From contig DHSB01000049.1 of the NCBI GenBank assembly GCA_002408385.1, forward strand, positions 7,294 to 18,271: a stretch of 10,978 nt of DNA, given 5' to 3'. The DNA is from Myxococcales bacterium UBA5297. GTDB lineage: Bacteria; Myxococcota; Myxococcia; Myxococcales; UBA5297. The position numbers and the translations under genes were made by a program. The notes beneath the pieces are model-generated. The model was not told the origin of the DNA. It made no database searches and worked only from the letters and a program-made list of their open reading frames with translations. How positions within the stretch are numbered: the first letter of the stretch is position 1; each line of letters begins with the position of its first letter. Below are positions 6,003 through 10,978 of this stretch, in pieces.

Positions 6003-7631
6003 ATGAGTGAAGACACCTCACAGGCCAGTCTCGAGGCACCTGCCGATTCGCCCTCCCCGCCAAAGCCGAACCCGCTGCGCGAAATCGTCCAGCCTTTCAT
6101 CGACCTCGTCAGGGCTCCGCGCGCTCTGTGGGGCATCAACGTCAGCTACTTCCTCGAAGGGCTCTGCTACTTCGGGATGCTCCAGTACCTGGCGATGCAC
6201 TTCACCGGCCTGGTCTTCCAGGGTGTCGAGCAGCCGGATGTCTACTCGCACCACATGGTGATGGTGCTGACCGCCGGGATCACCATCACGATGTTCTTCA
6301 TGGGCTGGGTGGCCGACCGGAGAGGCGTACGCTTTGCGCTCCTCGCCTCTCTGGCTCTGTTGCTCGCGGGCCGCTTCGTCGTCACTGCCGCGCCGACTCT
6401 CTTCGGCTTGAAGCCGCAGGGCCTGTGGTCGCCGCTGCACCTCGTCACCATGGGCGGGATCCTCCTCGTCGTGGTCGGCTACGGCATGTACCAGCCGGCC
6501 GCCTATGCGGGCGTTCGCAAGTTCACCACCGCGAAGACCTCGGCGATGGCCTACGCGATGCTCTACGCGCTGATGAACCTCGGCGGCTTCCTGCCGACCT
6601 TCGGCTTCCTGCTTCGCGACAAGGAATACCTAGACCTGGGCATCACCGGGGTCTTCGGCGTCTACACCGCGCTGACCGCCGTGGGCCTGGTGCTGACCGC
6701 GGTTATCCTCACGCGCAAGACCGAGCAGCAGGCCAGCGCGGACGCCGAGCGCGAGAAGGCGCCAAAGGCCGAGCCTGCCGCGGGCGCCGAGACGAAGGCC
6801 GAGGTGGTCCTCGACCCTTCTCGAAGCGTTCCTCTCCACCTCTGGGGCTTGCTCGTCGCCGCGGTGGCGATGGTCGGCTATCTGCTGCCCGAGGTCCCTC
6901 GGTACTGGTTCCTGGGCGCCACGGCGCTCGCTGCGGCGCTGCTGCTCTTCGCGCTTCCGAAGTCCTGGCGGGAGAGCGCGCGCGTCTGGCTCGCGAACCA
7001 TCCGCTCGCCGACGGCAAGTTCTTCTTCTTCATCTTCGCGCTCATCCCCGTGCAGACGCTCTTTACCTACAACTGGCTGATCATCCCGCAGTACGTGGAG
7101 AGGGCCTACACCGGCTGGATAAGCCAGAAGTTCGAGGTCGCCTCGAACTTCAACCCGCTGCTCATCTTCATCCTGGTTCCGGTCGTCGCCGCGCTGACGC
7201 AGAGGCGCAAGGTCTACAACATGATGATCGTCGGCACCTTCGTGATGGCCGCGCCGGCCTTCTTCCTTGCCCTGGGGACCAACGTCTACACGCTCTTCGC
7301 CTACCTGGTGTTCATGACCATCGGCGAGGCGATGTGGCAACCGAGGTTCCTGCAGTACGCCGCCGAGATCGCTCCCGAGGGACGCACCGGCGAGTACATG
7401 GGCGTCGCGCAGTTCCCGTGGTTCCTCACCAAGATGCTCGTGCCGCTCTATTCGGGCCTGTTCCTGACCCGCTACTGCGCCGACAAGGACACCATCGCCA
7501 AGGGGATCGGGGCGATGGAGCCGGAGCGCATGTGGCTCTACTTCGGGATCATCGCCATGGGCTCGACGGTGATGCTGATCGCGGCGCGCAGGTGGGTCGG
7601 CAAGGACTTCCGCACCAAGGCCGAGGGCTGA
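6003..7631 (+). CDS. POT/PTR2-like MFS transporter
   Basis: This 542-residue polytopic inner-membrane protein of the major facilitator superfamily is closest in style to proton-coupled oligopeptide transporters. A Pro/Ser-rich N-tail (1-40) precedes helix 1. GWVADRRGVR (101-110) is MFS motif A. MLYALMNLGG (186-195) matches the PTR2 FYxxINxG segment. GEAMWQPRF...EIAPEGRTGEYMG (441-467) matches the POT motif GE..xSP...APxx..G.MG. A charged cytoplasmic loop (about 238-272, rich in Lys/Glu/Ala) separates the halves. In helix 1 the POT proton-coupling motif ExxER reads Y49-x-x-E52-G53, so only the second Glu remains. The substrate and coupling may therefore differ from classical peptide uptake. 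The ATG at 6003 has AGGA five bases before it. A GTG at 5985 is in frame but lacks a site. The gene is monocistronic, divergent from the PAS gene and convergent with gnd. Confidence 0.8.
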   Translation: MSEDTSQASLEAPADSPSPPKPNPLREIVQPFIDLVRAPRALWGINVSYFLEGLCYFGMLQYLAMHFTGLVFQGVEQPDVYSHHMVMVLTAGITITMFFMGWVADRRGVRFALLASLALLLAGRFVVTAAPTLFGLKPQGLWSPLHLVTMGGILLVVVGYGMYQPAAYAGVRKFTTAKTSAMAYAMLYALMNLGGFLPTFGFLLRDKEYLDLGITGVFGVYTALTAVGLVLTAVILTRKTEQQASADAEREKAPKAEPAAGAETKAEVVLDPSRSVPLHLWGLLVAAVAMVGYLLPEVPRYWFLGATALAAALLLFALPKSWRESARVWLANHPLADGKFFFFIFALIPVQTLFTYNWLIIPQYVERAYTGWISQKFEVASNFNPLLIFILVPVVAALTQRRKVYNMMIVGTFVMAAPAFFLALGTNVYTLFAYLVFMTIGEAMWQPRFLQYAAEIAPEGRTGEYMGVAQFPWFLTKMLVPLYSGLFLTRYCADKDTIAKGIGAMEPERMWLYFGIIAMGSTVMLIAARRWVGKDFRTKAEG

Positions 7632-7632
7632 C

Positions 7633-7678
7633 GAGGCTTCGCCTCAAGACCGACAAGGCAATCAGCGGTCGAGTCTTG
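7633..7678 (+). terminator. 3' hairpins downstream of the MFS gene
   Basis: Two stems follow the stop codon directly. GAGGC-TTC-GCCTC (7633-7645) is a tight five-pair hairpin. CAAGACCGAC (7645-7654) pairs with GTCG-A-GTCTTG (7668-7678), giving ten pairs with a single bulged A and a 13-base loop. They share base 7645, so they would compete or stack. There is no T tract, so this may protect the 3' end or aid factor-dependent termination. Confidence 0.35.
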
Positions 7679-7707
7679 GCTCAACGGCAACGGCTTGCGT
7701 GCTTCGA

Positions 7708-7737
7708 GCGCTCAGCGGCTTCGACGTCGAAGAGCGC
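7708..7737. terminator. Palindrome between MFS gene and gnd
   Basis: CTTCGACGTCGAAG at 7719-7732 is a perfect 14-base palindrome. It is flanked by GCGCT (7708-7712) and AGCGC (7733-7737), which extend the stem by five pairs past a six-base one-sided bulge. It sits between two converging transcripts, which suits a bidirectional stop or a protein site. There is no T tract on either side. Confidence 0.3.
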
Positions 7738-7813
7738 CGTCTCAGCGAGGAGTCGGTCTCAGGCGAGTCGCCGAGATCGATGTCTCCAAACGCGCTTCGA
7801 GAAAGCCTCTTGA

Positions 7814-9238
7814 TTAGCCTTCGCCCGCGACCTTCGCCCAGTCGGTGTGGACCCTCTTGCCCGGGCTCTCAATCCGCTCGTAGGTGTGGCTGCCGAAGTA
7901 GTCGCGCTGCGCCTGGATGAGGGCGGCGCTGCCGCGCGAGGCCCGCAGCGTGTCGAACCAGCCGAGCGATGCGCCGAGGCCAGGCGCGGGGAACCCGGCG
8001 GCGTTCGCGCCGTCGACGACGCGGCGCCAGGCCTTCTCGCGGCGCTGCAGCTCCTCGGCGAAGTCGGGCGAGAGCGCGAGAGTCGGCAGATTCGGCTGCT
8101 TCCCGAAGGCCTCGCGCACCCGCTCGAGAAACCGCGCGCCGATGATGCAGCCTGCCGTCCAGATGCGCGCCACTTCGGCGAGGTCCGTCTGATAGCCCCG
8201 CTCCAGACTCGCCGCTCGCAGCAGCGCGAAGCCCTGGGCGTAGCTGGCGATCTTGGCCGAGGAGAGCGCGTCGCGCAGGTCGTCGACGCCGACACCGTCG
8301 AGCCGTCCCCGCCGTTCTCCGAGACTCCTCGAGGCCTCGACGCGCAGCGGCCGCGCGGCGCTCAGGTTCCTCGCGTCCACCGCGGCGGCGATGGTGGGAA
8401 TCGGGACCCCCAGCTCGGCCGCGGCGACCACCGTCCAGCGGCCGGTTCCCTTCTGGCCTGCCTGGTCGAGGATGGCATCGACGAGCAGGGCGCCATCGGC
8501 CCGCTCTGGATCGGGCGTGCGGAGGATGCTTGCGGTGATCTCGACGAGAAAGCTCTCGAGCTCGCCGCGGTTCCAGCTCTCGAAGATGCCGGCGACGCTC
8601 TCGCCGGCAAGGCCGAGCCCATCGCGCAGGAGCATCGCGGTCTCGGCGATGAGCTGCATGTCGCCGTACTCGATGCCGTTGTGGACCATCTTGACGAAGT
8701 GACCCGCCGAGCCGTGCCCGCACCAGGCGACGGTGGGCCCACCGCTGCCGCGCGCGGCAATCGCCTCGAGCATCGGGCGCATCGCCTCGTACGCCTCGGG
8801 CGCGCCTCCCGGCATGATGGCCGGCCCTTGGAGCGCGCCTTCGGCACCGCCGGAGACGCCCATGCCCATGAAGCGCCAGGGCCGGCCCGAGGCCCGCGCG
8901 AGCCTCCGGTCCGTGTCGGTGTAGAGGCTGTTGCCCGCGTCGACCACCAGGTCTGCGTCCTCGAGCAGCCCGTCGAGCCTGTCGAGGACCTCGTCGACCG
9001 CGGGGCCGGCCGGGACCATGAGGATGAGCCTGCGGGGCCGCTCGAGGCGGGCGACGAGCCCGGGCAGGTCGCTCGCGAGGTCGAGGTTCGCCTCGGGGTG
9101 CCCCGCGGCGAGAGCGCGGGCGGGCTCGGGGCTGCGGTTGTAGCCGCCCACGCGAAACCCGCGACTCGCGAGGTTCCGAGCGAGGTTTCCGCCCATCACC
9201 CCAAGGCCGATCACCGCAACCTGATTCGTTCGGTTCAT
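7814..9238 (-). CDS. gnd: 6-phosphogluconate dehydrogenase (decarboxylating)
   Basis: This 474-residue cytoplasmic enzyme oxidatively decarboxylates 6-phosphogluconate to ribulose 5-phosphate with NADP, the third oxidative step of the pentose phosphate pathway. The Rossmann motif GLGVMG is at 11-16. NRS after the second strand fits NADP preference. The substrate loop GVSGGAEGALQGPAIMPGG spans 127-145. The catalytic segment GHFVKMVHNGIEYGDMQL puts Lys183 and Glu190 at the classic positions. DQAGQKGTGRWT (258-269), IWTAGCIIGARFL (359-371) and the C-terminal RDYFGSHTYER...HTDW tail complete the family pattern. Length is typical (468-482). The gene is intact. Its ATG overlaps the pgl stop as ATGA, and GGGAGG lies six bases upstream inside pgl, so translation was coupled to pgl. 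It is the last gene of the zwf-pgl-gnd operon and the only undamaged one. Confidence 0.95.
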   Translation of the reverse strand: MNRTNQVAVIGLGVMGGNLARNLASRGFRVGGYNRSPEPARALAAGHPEANLDLASDLPGLVARLERPRRLILMVPAGPAVDEVLDRLDGLLEDADLVVDAGNSLYTDTDRRLARASGRPWRFMGMGVSGGAEGALQGPAIMPGGAPEAYEAMRPMLEAIAARGSGGPTVAWCGHGSAGHFVKMVHNGIEYGDMQLIAETAMLLRDGLGLAGESVAGIFESWNRGELESFLVEITASILRTPDPERADGALLVDAILDQAGQKGTGRWTVVAAAELGVPIPTIAAAVDARNLSAARPLRVEASRSLGERRGRLDGVGVDDLRDALSSAKIASYAQGFALLRAASLERGYQTDLAEVARIWTAGCIIGARFLERVREAFGKQPNLPTLALSPDFAEELQRREKAWRRVVDGANAAGFPAPGLGASLGWFDTLRASRGSAALIQAQRDYFGSHTYERIESPGKRVHTDWAKVAGEG

Positions 9239-9808
9239 CGGGCGCCTCCCAGTTCGAGATCGGTGACGACCACCAGGCCGTGCAGCGCTGCCGCGGGCAA
9301 GCTCTCCTCGCCAGCGGCGAGCTTCTGGATGGCCTCGCGTTTTGCTTCGCCCAGCGCGAGAGCTATCGCGGTCCGGGCGGTCGACAAGAGCGGCAGCGTG
9401 AGGGTGATGCGCTCTGCCGGCGGCTTGGGGCTGTCGCTGACGGTCGCGACGTGGCCACCTTGGCGCAGCACCGGATGTCCGGGGAGAAGAGCGACGCGAT
9501 GTGCCCGTCTTCACCGAGGCCGAGCAGGAGAACGTCGAGCTCGCTCTCGAAGTCGGCTCGCAGCGCCGCGTCGACCCGGGCGCGCGCCTCCTCAGGGCGC
9601 TCGCCGTCGAGGTAGAGCGGCAGCAGCCTGGTCGGCGGTGCCCGAGGATCGAGCGCACCAGAGCGAAGGGCGAGGCCCCGGTTCGACTCCGGGCTCGCGA
9701 AGGGGACCAGGCGCTCGTCTATCCAGGTGAGGCGAACCCGGCTCCAGACTCCGGGGGCCAGTCGCGCGCGGGCCGGGCCGAGAGCGGCGAGCGCCGATCC
9801 GCCGGGGG
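9235..9808 (-). pseudogene. pgl: 6-phosphogluconolactonase remnant, frameshifted
   Basis: About 190 codons of 6-phosphogluconolactonase, the second oxidative pentose phosphate step, remain in two frames. The first piece begins at GGSALAALG (near 9803) and shows WSRVRLTWIDERLVPF, the SNRG segment and the active-site signature LGLGEDGHIASLF. Near 9481-9484 the frame breaks within a C4 run (minus strand). The continuation GHPVLRQGGHVATVSDSPKPP and ITLTLPLLSTART is found one frame away and runs to the stop at 9237-9235, overlapping gnd. Adding one C to the run gives a smooth LFSPGHPVL, as the family requires. The usual first 35-40 residues are absent because the gene is joined directly to zwf. 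No start codon or ribosome site for an independent product is evident. As written it cannot make a normal enzyme. A sequencing error explains the inner break equally well. Confidence 0.8.
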
Positions 9809-10414
9809 GTTCCAGAGAGGCTCGAAGATGGCGTTGTGGAAGCGGAAGGCGAAGGCGTTCTGGACGGTCTCTTTCCCGAGGTAATGGTCGATTCGGTAGA
9901 CCTGGTCCTCGCGCAGGAAGTCCTGCAGCGCGAGGTTGACCTGGCGGGCGGTCTTCAAGTCCTCGCCGAAGGGCTTCTCGACGATGACCCGGCGCCATGC
10001 TTCGCCGGTCTCGTGACGGCTCGCGAGATGGGCGGGCGCGAGGCTTGCTACCGCGGGGACGACCAGCTCGGGCTTGAGCGACAGGTAGAACAGCCGGGGA
10101 GCCTCCCGGCCACCTGGAAGCATGTCGAGCCGACGTTCGAGCGCTCGCAGGCCATCCGGACGGCTCGCGTCGCCTTCGACGTAATGGATGCGAGGAGCGA
10201 GGGCGGCGAACGCCGCCAGGTCCTGCAGCGGGAGGTGTTGGCGAAGCTCTTCCCGGAAGGTCTCGTCGGTCTTCGAGCGGCGAGCCATCCCCACGACGCT
10301 GAAGCCGGCCGGGGGCAGTCCCTTGGCGGCCAGATTGCTGAGCGCGGGGATCAGTTTGCGCGCGGTGAGATCACCGCTGGCCCCGAGGATGGCGATTTGG
10401 GCGGGCAGATTCAT
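9719..10414 (-). pseudogene. zwf: Glucose-6-phosphate dehydrogenase, truncated
   Basis: This reading frame has 231 codons, of which residues 1-202 are clear glucose-6-phosphate dehydrogenase, the NADP-linked first step of the oxidative pentose phosphate pathway. The family length is near 490. Visible are the nucleotide-binding GASGDLTARK (11-20), LFYLSLKP (108-115), VEKPFG (145-150) and the substrate-site RIDHYLGKE (174-182). Homology stops at NAIFEPLWN (ending near 9809). The last 29 codons are an off-frame reading of pgl. The C-terminal alpha+beta domain is gone, including the catalytic histidine found downstream of RIDHYLGKE in the family, so activity is not expected. The start ATG at 10414 is firm, with AAGGGAG (10420-10426) five bases before it. 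It heads the zwf-pgl-gnd operon. The abrupt switch to another gene within a C6 run looks like a roughly 1 kb deletion, either genomic or made in assembly. Confidence 0.85.
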
Positions 10415-10857
10415 CTACGCTCCCTTGATCGTGACGAGCCGTGGGGTGGGCGCGCGAAGGGTCGCCGAGGGCGTTCGTCGTCGAGGTCTCATTCGCTCGG
10501 TTGTCAATCGAATGCTCGTTTTCGCCGAAACAAGGCTTCGAGCGATGAGAGCGTGACGGGCGGCATAGAGGTTCGTTGCCACCGTAGTGAATGCAGCGGG
10601 CGCTTACCGCGCGGCGAGCCTGGAGAGGATTGTGGCAGTTGAGGGGCGCCGCACTGACGCAGGTTCGGGTTATTCTGCGCGGCGCGCATCCGGCCGCAGG
10701 GTTGATGCGAAGCTCTCGACTCGTCGACCGCGAAGGCGCCCGTATGGCCCGCGGCCTCGTCCCGGGTATGGTGAGCCGAAAGCGGCGAAAAGCAGAGCGT
10801 CGGCGGCGCGGATTCCGCCGGCTCGGACATCGAACGAAAAACCAGCGAGCTACCAAC
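10415..10857. other. Intergenic region left of the right-edge ORF
   Basis: These 443 bases between zwf and the right-edge reading frame hold no supported gene. The frames open here on both strands are Arg/Ala-rich and share nothing recognisable with protein families. The zwf ribosome site (10420-10426), its likely promoter (10479-10507) and a stem CGGCGG/CCGCCG (10801-10806 with 10815-10820) are the only structures I see. Confidence 0.5.
10490..10514 (-). promoter_or_regulatory. Possible zwf promoter with overlapping inverted repeat
   Basis: On the minus strand a perfect TTGACA (10507-10502) lies 88 bases before the zwf ATG. The hexamer 17 bases on (TCGACG, 10484-10479) is a poor -10. CATTCG (10490-10495) and CGAATG (10509-10514) form an exact six-base inverted repeat, 13 bases apart, bracketing the -35. 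This is the arrangement expected of a repressor or activator site. Both calls depend on the single -35 match. Confidence 0.35.
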
Positions 10858-10968
10858 ATGATTCGTGCAACGGGTTTGACTCGAGCCCAGGCTCTCGCGG
10901 CCGCGCTCTCTTTGTCGATGACCATCGCCTGCGGCAGGAATGCCTCGGATGGCGAAACCCGACTTTGA
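10858..10968 (+). CDS. Possible lipoprotein start, frame broken at window edge
   Basis: A 36-codon frame reads like the beginning of an exported lipoprotein: basic start MIRATGLTR, a hydrophobic core ALAAALSLSMTIA, Cys25, then polar GRNASDGETRL. The residues before the Cys (T-I-A) are an imperfect lipobox. The frame stops at TGA 10966-10968, ten bases before the window ends. One extra C in the CCC run at 10958-10960 would keep it open to the edge, continuing as GETPTLTRL. This would be the same kind of break as in pgl. No clear ribosome site precedes the ATG. Alternatively a separate gene starts at ATG 10949, which has AGGAA eight bases upstream and runs off the window. I do not recognise either product. 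Confidence 0.35.
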   Translation: MIRATGLTRAQALAAALSLSMTIACGRNASDGETRL

Positions 10969-10978
10969 CACGGCTAGG

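Noticed and set aside
6128..7813. Second long plus-strand frame overlapping the MFS transporter
   Set aside because: It is an Arg/Gly/His-rich out-of-frame reading of the transporter, without membrane segments.
9501..9658. N-terminal extension of gnd in its own frame up to 9658
   Set aside because: The extension is an Arg/Ser-rich off-frame reading of pgl. The ATG at 9238 has a strong GGGAGG site and begins the Rossmann fold as in the family.
9681..9699. tRNA T-arm look-alike (GGTTCGACTCC with complementary flanks)
   Set aside because: It lies inside the pgl segment encoding SNRG. No acceptor stem, anticodon arm or CCA end can be paired around it.
7847..9730. Plus-strand open frame of more than 600 codons antisense to gnd and pgl
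   Set aside because: Its composition is Arg/Glu/Ala/Gly-rich and it lies across a gene with unmistakable gnd motifs. It has no recognisable domain.
10371..10925. Minus-strand frame of about 180 codons over the zwf leader
   Set aside because: It is Arg/Pro/Ser-rich, overlaps the zwf start and regulatory region, and shows no domain.
1..10978. CRISPR array, insertion sequence or transposase
   Set aside because: I found no regularly spaced repeats, terminal inverted repeats with target duplications, or transposase-like protein on either strand.

Overview
The window is GC-rich throughout. Its genes are bacterial, with Shine-Dalgarno-type ribosome sites and short intergenic gaps. Two outer-membrane-type features, a lipoprotein and an HpnN-like RND exporter, point to a diderm bacterium. 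A proteobacterial, myxobacterial or related 'delta-type' lineage is the best guess, but no marker gene fixes the taxonomy. A run of 14 C at the extreme left edge looks like a contig-end artefact.

Layout, left to right. (1) A small VOC/glyoxalase I-type enzyme on the plus strand (173-565). (2) A convergent minus-strand operon read from 4992 down to 611: an RND/MMPL exporter, a PhnD-like periplasmic binding protein that overlaps it, and a TatT-like TPR lipoprotein. (3) A small stand-alone PAS-domain protein on the minus strand (5319-5663), preceded by an untranslated, structured stretch. (4) A POT/PTR2-like MFS transporter on the plus strand (6003-7631). (5) A minus-strand oxidative pentose phosphate operon in the order zwf-pgl-gnd (10414 down to 7814). 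(6) A noncoding stretch, then the beginning of a possible lipoprotein on the plus strand at the right edge.

The pentose phosphate operon is damaged. gnd is intact with all its signature motifs. The zwf reading frame keeps only about the first 202 residues and then runs directly into the middle of pgl. About two thirds of zwf and the first 35-40 codons of pgl are therefore missing. The two remnants are out of frame by one base at a C6 run, and pgl has a second one-base break at a C4 run. In both places one added C restores the expected protein. This is either real decay or an assembly deletion plus homopolymer errors. The read data would decide.

The most interesting intact unit is the RND / PhnD-like / TatT-like operon. 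It combines a proton-driven exporter of the lipid-moving HpnN type with a soluble periplasmic ligand-binding protein and an outer-membrane-anchored TPR lipoprotein. I infer that the three form one envelope transport route for a hydrophobic or anionic ligand. The sequence shows their co-transcription and localisation signals, not the substrate.
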